Shown here: piece after piece, positions 7,099 through 15,130 of the stretch
Layout: the number at the start of each line of letters is the position of its first letter
How positions within the stretch are numbered: the stretch's first letter is position 1
DNA from: Chloroflexota bacterium
GTDB lineage: Bacteria > Chloroflexota > Dehalococcoidia > SHYB01 > JACPQI01
DNA length: 19,978 nucleotides
Assembly: GCA_016190545.1 (NCBI GenBank)
Contig: JACPQI010000010.1
Span: 1 to 19,978 of the forward strand
Direction: 5' to 3'
Position numbers and translations under genes: made by a program
The notes under the pieces: model-generated
What the model was told of the DNA's origin: nothing
The model's database searches: none
The model's input: the letters and a program-made list of their open reading frames with translations, nothing else

Positions 7099-7131
7099 AA
7101 CGTCCCAATGGGCGCAGCATAGGCATCGGCG

Positions 7132-8481
7132 TCAGCGGATGAAGCCTTCATAGCGGCGCATGAGCAGTTGAGCTTCCAGTTGGCGCATGGTGTCCAGCAC
7201 CACGCCCACTACAATGAGCAAGGCCGTGCTTTGCAGCGGCAAGATGCCCACGTTGGTCCCCGTAAGTTTGGACACGACGTACGGCGCCACGGCCACCAGG
7301 CCCAAAAACAGAGCGCCGCCCCAGGTGATACGCAGGATGACCCGATTGAGGAACTCCTCCGTGGGCCGGCCCGGCCGGATACCAGGGATGAACCCTCCAT
7401 TCTTCTGGAGCGTCTCCGCCAGGTTCTGCTGCTGGAAGATGACCAGGGTGTAGAAGAAGGTGAAGCCCACCACCAGAATGAAGTAGAAGAGCCAGTAGAT
7501 AAAGCGGCGCGTGTCAAAGAAATCGCGGAAGAAGGTGGCAACGCTGTTGACCCAACCGGTATCCGAGCCCAGGAAGTAGCTGGCAATGGTTGGGGGCAGG
7601 ATGAGGACGGCGATGGCGAAGATAAGAGGGATCATGCCGGCGGAGTTGACCCGCAGCGGGATGTGGGTGCTGCCGCCCTGCCGGTACATACGGCCGCCCC
7701 GGAACAGGGTGCGCCCGTATTCCACCGGGACCTTCCGCACCGCTTCCGTGAAGTAAACGATGAGAAAGATGATGCCCAGGCCCATCACGATGAAAAGCAG
7801 CAGCCCAGCCATATCATCAACGTTGACGAAACCGGAGCGGACGGCGCCGGGCAACCCGGCGACGATGCCGCCGAAGATAATCATGGAGATGCCGTTGCCG
7901 ATGCCGTGCTCCGTGATGAGCTCGCCCAGCCAGACGAGGAACATGGTGGCCGCAGTCATGCTCAGCACCATAGCCATGGTGTCCACGACTTCTCCGCCGC
8001 CCAAGCCTACGTTGGGGATCACGCCCGCCCGCTCAAACAGGACGAGTTGGCCGAAGGCCTGCAGGATGGCCATGGGCACAGTGAGCCAGTGGGTGATTTG
8101 GTTAATTCGCTGCCGTCCTTGCTCGCCTTCCTTGGCTAGGGCCTGCAGGCGAGGGATGACCGGAATCATGAGCTGGATGATGATAGAGGCAGTGATATAG
8201 GGATAGACGCCCATGGAGGCGACGCTCAGGTTGCGGAAGGCACCGCCGCTGAACAGATCGAAGAAGCCGAAGAGCTGGTTGCCCTGCAGGAGGCGGTTCA
8301 AGGCGTCCAGGTCGATGCCGGGGATGGGGACGTGGGCGAAGAAGCGGAACACGATGAGCAAGGCCAGGGTAAAGAGCAGTTTGCCTCGCAGGTCCGGTTG
8401 CCGGAGGGCGTCTCCGAAGGCGGTCAGGAGCTTGGGGACCGCTGCCTGCCGCGACGATTGCGTGACCGAAGTTGAAATCAT
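7132..8481 (-). CDS. secY: Preprotein translocase channel subunit SecY
   Basis: SecY forms the protein-conducting channel of the inner membrane with SecE and SecG. The 449-residue product is full length and has a pattern of about ten hydrophobic membrane segments. Recognisable landmarks are FRFFAHVPIPGID after the first segment, FDLFSGGAFRNLSVASMGVYPYI in the plug region (about residues 74-96), EYGRTLFRGGRMYRQGG in a cytoplasmic loop, IPLRVNSAGMIPLIFA, and GFIPGIRPGRPTEEFL in the loop that contacts SecA and the ribosome. The C-terminal RRYEGFIR end is typical. It starts 6 bases after rplO, the normal spc order. Confidence 0.98.
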   Translation of the reverse strand: MISTSVTQSSRQAAVPKLLTAFGDALRQPDLRGKLLFTLALLIVFRFFAHVPIPGIDLDALNRLLQGNQLFGFFDLFSGGAFRNLSVASMGVYPYITASIIIQLMIPVIPRLQALAKEGEQGRQRINQITHWLTVPMAILQAFGQLVLFERAGVIPNVGLGGGEVVDTMAMVLSMTAATMFLVWLGELITEHGIGNGISMIIFGGIVAGLPGAVRSGFVNVDDMAGLLLFIVMGLGIIFLIVYFTEAVRKVPVEYGRTLFRGGRMYRQGGSTHIPLRVNSAGMIPLIFAIAVLILPPTIASYFLGSDTGWVNSVATFFRDFFDTRRFIYWLFYFILVVGFTFFYTLVIFQQQNLAETLQKNGGFIPGIRPGRPTEEFLNRVILRITWGGALFLGLVAVAPYVVSKLTGTNVGILPLQSTALLIVVGVVLDTMRQLEAQLLMRRYEGFIR

Positions 8482-8487
8482 GAATCG

Positions 8488-8946
8488 CTAGCTCTTACCA
8501 GCCTCGATGGTCAGGGCTGTGACCGTACCGCCCGCCGTCTCGATCTTGGCTTTGGCGCTGGCCGAAAATCGATGAGCGTGGACCGTGAGGGCCTTGGTGA
8601 GTTCGCCTTCTCCCAGCACTTTCACCGGCAGCTTCAGGGAGCGGATAAGGCCATGCTGTGCCATCACTTGGGGCGTCACCACTGTGTTGGCCGGCAGGTC
8701 GTTGAGCCGCGCCACGTTGACCTCCGCGAATTCCACCCGGAAGGGGGCCCTGAACCCGCGCAGGGTGCTGGAGCGGCGATAGAGGGGAAGCTGTCCGCCC
8801 TCAAAGTGGGAGCTTACTTGCTCCCGCTTCTTCTGGCCGTCTCCGCCCCGGGTGGCATAGACGCCGTGGCCGCTGCCCACGCCGCGGCCGACGCGCTTGC
8901 GCTGTCGTTTGGACCCGGGGGCCGGGGCGAGTTGATGTTGTTTCAT
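8488..8946 (-). CDS. rplO: 50S ribosomal protein L15 (uL15)
   Basis: L15 is a late-assembling large-subunit protein. The 152-residue product is full length: an N-terminal basic Gly-rich part (KRQRKRVGRGVGSGHG), FEGGQLPLYRRSSTLRGF, and the C-terminal globular domain with KVLGEGELTKALTVHAHRFS and the final TAGGTVTAL-type segment (here ETAGGTVTALTIEAGKS). It follows rpmD after 19 bases and is followed by secY after 6, the common spc arrangement. Confidence 0.98.
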   Translation of the reverse strand: MKQHQLAPAPGSKRQRKRVGRGVGSGHGVYATRGGDGQKKREQVSSHFEGGQLPLYRRSSTLRGFRAPFRVEFAEVNVARLNDLPANTVVTPQVMAQHGLIRSLKLPVKVLGEGELTKALTVHAHRFSASAKAKIETAGGTVTALTIEAGKS

Positions 8947-8965
8947 AGGTTGCTTCCCTTACCGG

Positions 8966-9148
8966 CTAGGAGACGAACTCCACCTTTACCAGGTGCTTGA
9001 CCTTTTCCAGCATCCCCCGGATGGTGGGCGTGTCTTCCTTTTCCACCACCTGGTTCATCCGGCGCAAGCCCAAAGCCCGAACTGTGGCCCGGTGCTCCGC
9101 CTTGTGGCTGATGGGGCTTCTCGCAAGAGTGACCCGCAGCTTTCTCAT
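8966..9148 (-). CDS. rpmD: 50S ribosomal protein L30 (uL30)
   Basis: L30 is a small large-subunit protein found in most bacteria. The 60-residue product has the family features KLRVTLARSPI at the N-terminus, HRATVRALGLRRMNQVVEKED in the middle and RGMLEKVKHLVKVE at the end. The start ATG overlaps the rpsE stop by four bases (ATGA, 9145-9148), suggesting coupled translation. Confidence 0.97.
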   Translation of the reverse strand: MRKLRVTLARSPISHKAEHRATVRALGLRRMNQVVEKEDTPTIRGMLEKVKHLVKVEFVS

Positions 9149-9678
9149 CCCTGGTTCCCTGCGGCGGCCATCTGGGCCGCGAACTGCTTGCGTCGGGCCA
9201 ATTCCTCCTTGGGGTCGCGCATCATCTGAAGCCCATGGAACGTGGCCTTGACGACGTTGATGGGATTGGGGCTGCCCATCGACTTGGTGAGCACGTCCTG
9301 TACGCCGGCCGCCTCCAGGACGGCGCGGACGCTGCTGCCGGCGATGACGCCGGTGCCTGGCAGGGCAGGCTTGATGAGCACCCTGGCGGCGCCGTACTTG
9401 GCGACCACCTCTTGGGGTACGGTCTTTCCTTTGAGGATGACGCGGACCATGCGCTTGCGAGCGGCGCTGGTGCCCTTTTGGACGGCCAGCGGCACTTCGG
9501 CGGCGCGCCCCTGGCCGATGCCGACGCGCCCGTTGCGGTCTCCGACGACGACCAGCGCGCTAAAGGTGAAATTGCGGCCTCCGGCCACCACCTTGGCCAC
9601 GCGACGGATGGCGACCACCCGCTCTGTGACCTGGCCTTCGCCGGTGAACTCAGTTGTGCGGTGCCGCTGGGTACTCAA
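9145..9678 (-). CDS. rpsE: 30S ribosomal protein S5 (uS5), TTG start
   Basis: S5 helps control decoding accuracy and the mRNA entry channel. The 177-residue product carries the N-terminal double-stranded RNA-binding domain ([38 protein letters not shown]) and the C-terminal domain ([20 protein letters not shown], then NPINVVKAT). The start is a TTG at 9678 that overlaps the rplR TGA by four bases. A purine-rich run (9687-9699, GAGGAAAGGGGGG) lies 8 bases upstream, and no better start precedes the conserved domain. Confidence 0.96.
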   Translation of the reverse strand: MSTQRHRTTEFTGEGQVTERVVAIRRVAKVVAGGRNFTFSALVVVGDRNGRVGIGQGRAAEVPLAVQKGTSAARKRMVRVILKGKTVPQEVVAKYGAARVLIKPALPGTGVIAGSSVRAVLEAAGVQDVLTKSMGSPNPINVVKATFHGLQMMRDPKEELARRKQFAAQMAAAGNQG

Positions 9679-10040
9679 AAGCTCAGCCCCCCTTTCCTCG
9701 CCGCCTCAGCCAGGGCTTTCACCCGACCGTGGTATTGGTAACCGCCCCGGTCCATGACTACCTTCGTGATGCCGTGTTGGCGTGCCCGCTGAGCGAGCAC
9801 GGCGCCCACGATGTGGGCCTGCTCCAGTCGGCGCTTCTTCTCGACCTGGGCCTTGACCTCCGGGTCCACCGTGGAGGCGGACACCAGGGTCTTGCCCTGG
9901 CTGTCGTCAACAATCTGGGCGTAAATATGGCTCAGGCTGCGGAACACGCTGAGGCGGGGCCGCTCCGGGCTGCCCGCCACCGTGGCGCGCACACGCCGGT
10001 GCCTGATGATGCGCATGTCTCGAGGAGTCGCGTTCGCCAT
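9675..10040 (-). CDS. rplR: 50S ribosomal protein L18 (uL18)
   Basis: L18 binds 5S rRNA and anchors it in the central protuberance with L5. The 121-residue product is full length, with [40 protein letters not shown] and the C-terminal [20 protein letters not shown] block, ending REGGLxF-like (RKGGLSF). The ATG lies one base after the rplF stop, and the gene ends in a four-base overlap with rpsE. Confidence 0.98.
   Translation of the reverse strand: MANATPRDMRIIRHRRVRATVAGSPERPRLSVFRSLSHIYAQIVDDSQGKTLVSASTVDPEVKAQVEKKRRLEQAHIVGAVLAQRARQHGITKVVMDRGGYQYHGRVKALAEAARKGGLSF
9687..9699 (-). promoter_or_regulatory. Ribosome binding site for the rpsE TTG start
   Basis: The minus strand reads GAGGAAAGGGGGG inside the end of rplR. 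The six-G run ends 8 bases before the TTG at 9678. It explains how a weak start codon overlapping the rplR stop could be used efficiently. Confidence 0.6.
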
Positions 10041-10041
10041 C

Positions 10042-10587
10042 TTACTTCTTCTTCGCTGCCGTCTTGCCGGCCTTTATTCTGACCCGCTCGCCGGCGTAGC
10101 GTATGCCTTTGCCTTTGTAGGGGTCCGGCGGCTTGACCTTCCGGACCTTTGCCGCGATTTGGCCCACGAGGGCCTTGTCGATGCCCTTCACGTGGACGCG
10201 GTTCTGGCCCTCCACGTCAAATTCGACGCCGGAAGGCGGTTCCATCTCCACCGGGTGGGTGTAGCCGACGTTGAGGACCAGCTTGCGGCCAGTCTTCTGG
10301 GCCCGATAGCCCACGCCCACGATGTCCAGGGTGCGCTGGTAGCCCTGGGCCACGCCGTGGGCCATGTTGCTGAGCAGGGCCCGGGTGAGGCCGTGCAAGG
10401 CCCGCTGCTTCTTCTCGTCGTTCTGGCGGGTGACCGTCAGGACTCCGTCCTTCTGCTGGACAGCGATGGTCCCGACCGTGTCCAAGGAGAGCTCTCCCTT
10501 GGGGCCTTTGATCTTCACTCGGTTGCCCTGGACCTCGGCGGTGACGCCCTTGGGCAGGGTTATGGGTGCTTTACCTATACGTGACAT
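10042..10587 (-). CDS. rplF: 50S ribosomal protein L6 (uL6)
   Basis: L6 lies near the GTPase-associated centre of the 50S subunit. The 181-residue product is full length and has two repeated L6 domains. It begins [15 protein letters not shown], has [12 protein letters not shown], and in the C-terminal repeat has [16 protein letters not shown] and the signature [21 protein letters not shown]. It starts 15 bases after the rpsH stop. Confidence 0.98.
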   Translation of the reverse strand: MSRIGKAPITLPKGVTAEVQGNRVKIKGPKGELSLDTVGTIAVQQKDGVLTVTRQNDEKKQRALHGLTRALLSNMAHGVAQGYQRTLDIVGVGYRAQKTGRKLVLNVGYTHPVEMEPPSGVEFDVEGQNRVHVKGIDKALVGQIAAKVRKVKPPDPYKGKGIRYAGERVRIKAGKTAAKKK

Positions 10588-10602
10588 AGCAATGTTCCTG
10601 TC

Positions 10603-11001
10603 TTACCAAACGTAGCACAACACCTCGCCGCCCAGGCGCTGTCGCCAGGCCTGGTGTCCCGTCATAACGCCCTTGGAGGTGGAGAGGACGGCGATGCCCA
10701 GGCCGCCAAATACCCGGGGGATCTCCGACTTCTGGGTGTAGATGCGCAGGCCGGGCTTGCTTACCCGCCGCAGGCCGCTGATGGCGGGGGCCTTGCCCTC
10801 GCGGTAGGCGAGAAGGACCTTGAGCTGGCTCTGGGGTTGAGCTTGCAGCACCTCGAAGCCCCGGATGAAGCCCTCCTCCTTCAGCACTTTGGCGACGGCG
10901 ACTTTGAGCTTGGAAACGGGCATGGTGACGGACTCGTGCCCCACGGCGCAGGCGTTCCGGATCCGCGTCAACATATCGGCGATAGGGTCATTCATTCCCA
11001 T
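10603..11001 (-). CDS. rpsH: 30S ribosomal protein S8 (uS8)
   Basis: S8 binds 16S rRNA early in 30S assembly, and in E. coli it represses the spc operon. The product begins [17 protein letters not shown], which lines up with the usual (M)[16 protein letters not shown] start, and has [13 protein letters not shown] and the C-terminal [13 protein letters not shown] segment, ending [10 protein letters not shown] chose the ATG at 11001 (132 residues) because AAAGGA (11011-11016) lies 9 bases upstream; an in-frame ATG at 11010 touches that site and one at 10995 lies 15 bases from it. Confidence 0.97.
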   Translation of the reverse strand: MGMNDPIADMLTRIRNACAVGHESVTMPVSKLKVAVAKVLKEEGFIRGFEVLQAQPQSQLKVLLAYREGKAPAISGLRRVSKPGLRIYTQKSEIPRVFGGLGIAVLSTSKGVMTGHQAWRQRLGGEVLCYVW

Positions 11002-11010
11002 AGTGCACAT

Positions 11011-11016
11011 TCCTTT
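11011..11016 (-). promoter_or_regulatory. Ribosome binding site deciding the rpsH start
   Basis: The minus strand reads AAAGGA in the rpsN-rpsH gap. Three in-frame ATGs follow (11010, 11001, 10995); only 11001 has normal spacing of 9 bases. Confidence 0.6.
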
Positions 11017-11025
11017 GGGCCGGGC

Positions 11026-11211
11026 TTACCAACTGGCCTTACGGACCCCAGGCAATTCTCCCTTCAAGGCGCGACTGCGGAAGCAGATACGGCACAGGCC
11101 AAATTGCCGGATGAAGGCGCGGGGCCGCCCGCAGGACCGACAGCGGTTATGCGCTTGCACCTTGAACTTGGGCTTCCGTTTCCACTTTTCAATTTTACAG
11201 GTTTTCGCCAT
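11026..11211 (-). CDS. rpsN: 30S ribosomal protein S14 type Z (uS14), zinc-binding
   Basis: S14 completes the 30S head near the A site. The 61-residue product is the short zinc-binding form, with Cys24/Cys27 ([12 protein letters not shown]) and Cys40/Cys43 ([19 protein letters not shown]). It ends VRKASW, the typical C-terminus. The zinc-free long form found in proteobacteria is absent. It lies between rplE and rpsH as usual. Confidence 0.98.
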   Translation of the reverse strand: MAKTCKIEKWKRKPKFKVQAHNRCRSCGRPRAFIRQFGLCRICFRSRALKGELPGVRKASW

Positions 11212-11239
11212 ATCTGCTCCAGTCCTGGTTTGCAGGCGG

Positions 11240-11995
11240 CTACGCCGTCTTCCTGGCGTTGGCCTTCTCCCGGGCGAATGGCATGCCCAGCAACTCCAGC
11301 AGCCGCCGGCTCGCGTGGTCGTTGGCGCCGGAGATGGTCATAGTCACTTGCAGGCTGCGGATCTTGTCGACGCTGGTGTAGTCGATCTCCGGGAAGATGA
11401 CGTGCTCTTTGATACCCATGGAGTAGTTACCTCGCCCATCGAAGCTGGTGGTCTTTACGCCGCTGAAGTCCCGGATGCGGGGCAGAGAGGCGTTGACCAA
11501 CCGGTCAAGGAACTCATACATGCGGTTGCCGCGCAACGTGACCATGAGGCCGATGGGCATCCCCTTGCGGATCTTGAAGGCGGAGATGGCCATCTTGGCC
11601 TTGGTCACCACGGGCCGCTGGCCGGCGATGGTCGACAGGTCGCGCTGCATGTTCTCGATGGCTTTGGCGTTTTCCTTGGCCTCGCCCAGGCCCACGTTGA
11701 GCACAATCTTCTGGAGCCGCGGCACCTGCATGGGGTTCTTATAGCTGAACTCCGTCATCATGGTTGGCACGACGCTCTTGAAGAAGCGCTCCTTGAGGCG
11801 CGGGGGCGGGGGCGGAATGCGGGCAGGAGCAGCTTCCTCCTTCTTTGCCTGGGGCTTTTTAGCCTCAGTCGAAGGAGCCGCTTCTTTCTTGGCCGCCGCC
11901 TTCTCCGGCCTGGCTTCGGCAGGCTTTTTGCCTTTGGGCTGCTTGGCCTTGGCCTGCTCCGCAGCGTCCTTTTTGCTCTTCTCCTCAGGGCTCAT
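11240..11995 (-). CDS. rplE: 50S ribosomal protein L5 (uL5) with N-terminal Lys/Ala-rich extension
   Basis: L5 binds 5S rRNA and contacts the P-site tRNA and the 30S head. From the ATG at 11995 the product has 251 residues against about 180 in the family. The conserved core starts near residue 66 with [20 protein letters not shown], continues with ITKAK-type [20 protein letters not shown], and has [20 protein letters not shown]. The first 65 residues are rich in Lys, Ala and Glu and end in five consecutive prolines (61-65). The ATG overlaps the rplX TGA by four bases, and AGGAG (12001-12005) lies 5 bases upstream, which rules out a longer frame to 12079. The extension therefore looks genuinely translated. 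Confidence 0.96.
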   Translation of the reverse strand: MSPEEKSKKDAAEQAKAKQPKGKKPAEARPEKAAAKKEAAPSTEAKKPQAKKEEAAPARIPPPPPRLKERFFKSVVPTMMTEFSYKNPMQVPRLQKIVLNVGLGEAKENAKAIENMQRDLSTIAGQRPVVTKAKMAISAFKIRKGMPIGLMVTLRGNRMYEFLDRLVNASLPRIRDFSGVKTTSFDGRGNYSMGIKEHVIFPEIDYTSVDKIRSLQVTMTISGANDHASRRLLELLGMPFAREKANARKTA

Positions 11996-12303
11996 GAGAT
12001 CTCCTGCTTGCACCGCTTGCAGACCCGTACTTTGGCCTGTCCCTCTATCGTAAAAGCCACTCGGGTGGGCTTGCCGCACTTGGGGCAGACCAGCCCCACC
12101 TTGGCCACGGGCAAGGGGGCCTCCCGCGCCACAATGCCCGACTGGGCTACATTGGGCCGGCGTTTAAGATGGCGCTTGACCATATTGACCCCATCTACAA
12201 TGACCAGACCCTTCCGAGGCAGGACTTGGCGCACCTTGCCCTGTTTGCCCCGGTCTTTTCCGGCCAGCACCATGACCTGGTCGTTCTTGCGGACCTTACG
12301 CAT
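11992..12303 (-). CDS. rplX: 50S ribosomal protein L24 (uL24) with C-terminal CxxC pairs
   Basis: L24 is one of the two proteins that initiate 50S assembly, near the tunnel exit. The 103-residue product has the KOW motif region ([21 protein letters not shown] is the N-terminal part), then [18 protein letters not shown], and two CxxC pairs in its last third ([11 protein letters not shown] and VCKRCKQE), a likely zinc ribbon seen in many bacterial L24 proteins. Its ATG follows the rplN stop by 2 bases and its TGA overlaps the rplE start. Confidence 0.97.
   Translation of the reverse strand: MRKVRKNDQVMVLAGKDRGKQGKVRQVLPRKGLVIVDGVNMVKRHLKRRPNVAQSGIVAREAPLPVAKVGLVCPKCGKPTRVAFTIEGQAKVRVCKRCKQEIS
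12001..12005 (-). promoter_or_regulatory. Ribosome binding site deciding the rplE start
   Basis: The minus strand reads AGGAG inside the last codons of rplX, 5 bases before the ATG at 11995. It supports an L5 that begins with the low-complexity extension. Confidence 0.65.
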
Positions 12304-12305
12304 TT

Positions 12306-12674
12306 CTACAGCACCTCGGGCGCTAGGGAGATGATCTTGGTATAGCCACGGTCGCGCAACTCCCGGGCCACAGGGCCGAAGATGCGGGTGCCGCGCGGGT
12401 TCTGCTTGTCGCTGAGAATGACGGCGGCGTTCTCGTCGAAGCGGATAGAGGAGCCGTCGATGCGGCGCAAGGGCCGGGAGGTCCGCACCACCACCGCCTT
12501 CACCACCTCCCCTTTTTTGACCGCGCCGCCGGGGATCGCCTCCTTGACGGAGGCGACGATGAGGTCACCGATGGCGGCATAGCGGCGCCTGCTGGAGCCC
12601 GGAATGTTGATGCACATGATACTGCGGGCACCCGTATTGTCCGCCACTTTCAGTCGTGTGTAAGGCTGAATCAT
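12306..12674 (-). CDS. rplN: 50S ribosomal protein L14 (uL14)
   Basis: L14 lies at the subunit interface and forms intersubunit bridges. The 122-residue product is exactly the family length: [20 protein letters not shown] at the start, [15 protein letters not shown] and [14 protein letters not shown] in the middle, then [20 protein letters not shown] and GPVARELRD near the end. It is among the most conserved proteins here and needs no start adjustment. It follows rpsQ after 24 bases. Confidence 0.98.
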   Translation of the reverse strand: MIQPYTRLKVADNTGARSIMCINIPGSSRRRYAAIGDLIVASVKEAIPGGAVKKGEVVKAVVVRTSRPLRRIDGSSIRFDENAAVILSDKQNPRGTRIFGPVARELRDRGYTKIISLAPEVL

Positions 12675-12698
12675 GGTTGTCTTCCTGGACCAGACCGA

Positions 12699-13082
12699 CT
12701 AGGCGGGCTGGGCGGTCTCCTCTGGGGCAGTCTCCTCCGGCGCAGCGCCCTCGGCGATGGGCTCCTGCTCCTGCTTGGGCTGAAGAGCGGCCAACTCCTC
12801 CTTGCCGAACTCCTGCGGCGTTACCTCGACGACGGCGCTCTTTTTCACCACCGCCACCAGGTTCCACCGCTTGAGCTTGGACAAGGGCCGCGTCTCCTCG
12901 ACTTGCACGATATCGCCCTCACGGGCCTCGCTCTTCTCATCATGGGCGTAGAAGCGGCTGACCATCTTTTGGGCTTTGTCGTACTTGAAGTGGCGTTTCT
13001 TCCACTCCACGCCCACCACAATGGTCTTGTTCATCTTGGTCTGTAAGACCCGACCCACTCGAACCTTTCGTGTCCCTGCCAT
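12699..13082 (-). CDS. rpsQ: 30S ribosomal protein S17 (uS17) with acidic C-terminal tail
   Basis: S17 is an early 16S rRNA binder with an OB-fold. Residues 1 to about 86 cover the full family length: GRVLQTKMNKTIVVGVEW, then HDEKSEAREGDIVQVEETRP and LSKLKRWNLVAVV. The remaining residues (87-127) form an unusual acidic, Glu/Pro/Gln/Ala-rich tail, including two copies of APEET. The ATG lies one base after the rpmC stop. The core identity is sure; the tail has no function I can recognise. Confidence 0.97.
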   Translation of the reverse strand: MAGTRKVRVGRVLQTKMNKTIVVGVEWKKRHFKYDKAQKMVSRFYAHDEKSEAREGDIVQVEETRPLSKLKRWNLVAVVKKSAVVEVTPQEFGKEELAALQPKQEQEPIAEGAAPEETAPEETAQPA

Positions 13083-13083
13083 C

Positions 13084-13281
13084 TTAGGCTCCCGCTGCTT
13101 TCCGCTCCCGCAGCACCGTCAGAATCCTGGCGATCTTCTTGCGGGCCTTGCGCAGCTCTGTAGGGTTATTCAACTGCCGGGTCGCGATGCGGATGCGCAG
13201 CTTCACAGCCTCCAGGCGAGCCTGGGCCAACTCCTGCTCCAACTCCACGTCCGGCTTGGTCCGTATTTCCTGTATCTTCAT
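13084..13281 (-). CDS. rpmC: 50S ribosomal protein L29 (uL29)
   Basis: L29 lies at the tunnel exit beside L23 and helps form the docking site for trigger factor and SRP. The 65-residue product is full length and almost entirely helical in character: MKIQEIRTKPDVELEQELAQ for the first helix, LRIRIATRQLNNPTELRKARK around the family motif, and a last helix ARILTVLRERK. It sits between rplP (15 bases upstream) and rpsQ (1 base downstream). Confidence 0.97.
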   Translation of the reverse strand: MKIQEIRTKPDVELEQELAQARLEAVKLRIRIATRQLNNPTELRKARKKIARILTVLRERKAAGA

Positions 13282-13296
13282 GGTCGGCCTTTTGCC

Positions 13297-13710
13297 TTAC
13301 GCTTCCTGCTTGACCACGACCTTGGTCTTGATGGGCAGCTTGTGGGCAGCCAGGCGGAAGGCCTCCCTAGCTTCCACTTCCGGGATGCCGGCCATCTCAA
13401 AGATGATGCGGCCAGGCTTGATCACGGCCACCCACTGGTCTACCGGACCCTTGCCGCCGCCCTGCCGCGTCTCCAGGGGCTTCTTGGTGATGGGCTTGTC
13501 AGGATAGACGCGTATCCAGATCTGGCCGCCGCGTTTCACATGGTGGGTCATGGCCCGGCGGGCCGCCTCGATCTGGCGGGCGGTCATCCAGCACGGCTCC
13601 ACCGCCTTCAGTCCGAACTCGCCGAAGGCAACAAGATAACCAGCCGTCGCCATGCCACGGCGGTGGCCCCGGTGGGCCTTACGGTATTTAACGCGCTTAG
13701 GCTGGAGCAT
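13297..13710 (-). CDS. rplP: 50S ribosomal protein L16 (uL16)
   Basis: L16 organises the A-site side of the 50S subunit. The 137-residue product is full length. It begins [19 protein letters not shown], has [20 protein letters not shown] and [20 protein letters not shown], and later [20 protein letters not shown] and [10 protein letters not shown]. Its ATG lies 14 bases inside the end of rpsC, the largest gene overlap in the window. Confidence 0.98.
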   Translation of the reverse strand: MLQPKRVKYRKAHRGHRRGMATAGYLVAFGEFGLKAVEPCWMTARQIEAARRAMTHHVKRGGQIWIRVYPDKPITKKPLETRQGGGKGPVDQWVAVIKPGRIIFEMAGIPEVEAREAFRLAAHKLPIKTKVVVKQEA

Positions 13711-14410
13711 CGCTCTTCTTGGTCTCCCCCGCTGCTGCGGCTGGGGCTGCGGCAGCGACAGTCTCCACTCTCTTCGGCTCCGGCATCACCAAGCCCCTGT
13801 TGATCCAGACTTTAACGCCGATGCGACCCAGGGGGGTGCGGGCTTCGGCGATGCCGAAATCGATGTCCGCCCGCAGCGTGTGCAAGGGCACCTGGCCCTC
13901 GTGCTCCTTGGCGGAGCGGGCGATTTCCGCGCCAGCCAGCCGACCCGAGCACAGGACCCTGACGCCCTTGGCCCCGGCTGCCATGGAGCGGGATACGGTC
14001 TGTTTCATGGCGCGGCGGAACGAGATGCGCCGCTCAATTTGGTCGGCGATGTTACGGGCCACCAGGTAGGCGTCCAACTCCGGATGGCGCACTTCCACGA
14101 TGTTCAACTTTACCCGCTTGGCTGTGGCGGCCTCCAGCGCCTTGCGCAGCTCCTCCACCCGCTGCCCGGCCCGGCCAATGATGATACCGGGGCGCGCGGT
14201 ATGAATGCTGACCGTCAAGTCTTTGGCGCTGCGCTCAATCTCTACGCGAGAGATATCACCCGCGCCGTGGCGCTTGTGGATGATATCACGGACCTTGAGG
14301 TCCTCGGCAAGAAGCGCTTTGTAGTTGCTGGGCCGGGCCGCGAACCACTTGGCCTGCCAGTCGCGGATGATGCCCAGGCGGAAACCGACGGGGTGGACCT
14401 TATGACCCAC
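13697..14410 (-). CDS. rpsC: 30S ribosomal protein S3 (uS3), GTG start
   Basis: S3 lines the mRNA entry channel and has helicase activity with S4 and S5. The 237-residue product begins (GTG)[17 protein letters not shown], the universal start. The KH domain follows with [20 protein letters not shown] (the GxxG loop is GRAG), and the C-terminal domain has [20 protein letters not shown] and [13 protein letters not shown]. The last 20 residues are an Ala-rich tail. The GTG at 14410 comes immediately after the rplV TAA with no gap, so reinitiation is likely. The end overlaps rplP by 14 bases. Confidence 0.98.
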   Translation of the reverse strand: MGHKVHPVGFRLGIIRDWQAKWFAARPSNYKALLAEDLKVRDIIHKRHGAGDISRVEIERSAKDLTVSIHTARPGIIIGRAGQRVEELRKALEAATAKRVKLNIVEVRHPELDAYLVARNIADQIERRISFRRAMKQTVSRSMAAGAKGVRVLCSGRLAGAEIARSAKEHEGQVPLHTLRADIDFGIAEARTPLGRIGVKVWINRGLVMPEPKRVETVAAAAPAAAAGETKKSDAPA

Positions 14411-14749
14411 TTAGACCTCCCCTCCCTCAAGCACCACGGTGACGTGGCTGGAGCGCTTGGTGATATAGCCGATACGCCCCCGGGCCCGCGGCTCGAACCT
14501 CTTCAGGCTCGCGGCCTGGTCAATGAACACATGGGCCACCTTCATGTCGGCGGCGGTCTGCTGGTAATTGTTCTCGGCATTGGCGATGGCGGAGCGCACT
14601 ACCTTAGCCAACAGCTTGGCATGGGGCGAGGTCTGGAAGCGCAGGACCTGGACGGCTTCCGTCGCCGGCTTGCCGCGGACTAGCTCCACCAAGTTGTGGA
14701 GCTTCTTGGCGGAGACGCCGGTATTTCGTGCTACTGCTTTCACTTGCAT
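14411..14749 (-). CDS. rplV: 50S ribosomal protein L22 (uL22)
   Basis: L22 extends a hairpin that lines the nascent-peptide tunnel and is a macrolide-resistance locus in other bacteria. The 112-residue product is full length: KAVARNTGVSAKKLHNLVEL, VRGKPATEAVQVL, SAIANAENNYQQ, and the tunnel hairpin and end RFEPRARGRIGYITKRSSHV. Nothing in the hairpin suggests an insertion or deletion. It follows rpsS after 25 bases and abuts rpsC. Confidence 0.98.
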   Translation of the reverse strand: MQVKAVARNTGVSAKKLHNLVELVRGKPATEAVQVLRFQTSPHAKLLAKVVRSAIANAENNYQQTAADMKVAHVFIDQAASLKRFEPRARGRIGYITKRSSHVTVVLEGGEV

Positions 14750-14774
14750 AGCGTGTTACACCATTCGTCCTGGC

Positions 14775-15128
14775 CTAGGAAGCGCCACCGGCCTTGGCCG
14801 GAGCGGCAGGGGCAGCGGTGGCGGCAGCGGCAGGCGCAGCGGCCGCTCCGGTCGCTGCGGCGGCCTCAGCCCTGGTGCCATGGCCTCGGAAGGTCCGGGT
14901 GGCGGCGAACTCGCCCAGCCGGTGGCCTATCATCTCCTCTGTGATGAAGATGGGGACGTGCCGCCGCCCGTCATGGACAGCGATGGTGATCCCCACCATC
15001 TGAGGGACGATGACCGAGGACCGCGACCAGGTCTTGATCACCACCTTGTGGTCGCCGCGGGAGGCCTTCTCCACCCGCTTGGCCAGCTTCGGGTCTATGA
15101 ATGGTCCTTTTTTCGTCGACCGCGACAT
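14775..15128 (-). CDS. rpsS: 30S ribosomal protein S19 (uS19) with Ala-rich C-terminal tail
   Basis: S19 lies in the 30S head next to S13. Residues 1 to about 86 match the family: [40 protein letters not shown], and [19 protein letters not shown], ending at the TRTFRGHG segment. Residues 87-117 are an extra tail made almost only of Ala with a few Pro, Thr and Gly. Normal S19 ends within a few residues of the core. The ATG follows the rplB stop by 2 bases. Confidence 0.97.
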   Translation of the reverse strand: MSRSTKKGPFIDPKLAKRVEKASRGDHKVVIKTWSRSSVIVPQMVGITIAVHDGRRHVPIFITEEMIGHRLGEFAATRTFRGHGTRAEAAAATGAAAAPAAAATAAPAAPAKAGGAS

Positions 15129-15130
15129 GA

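Noticed and set aside
6857..7126. Alternative 89-residue minus-strand frame over the small gene between secY and adk
   Set aside because: Its product is Arg/Pro/Gly-rich low complexity and it runs 4 bases into adk; the 74-residue frame has a more protein-like composition and normal spacing.
11996..12079. Longer rplE start (28 more residues)
   Set aside because: It would overlap rplX by about 88 bases and is unlike any L5; the ATG at 11995 has a good ribosome binding site and an ATGA overlap.
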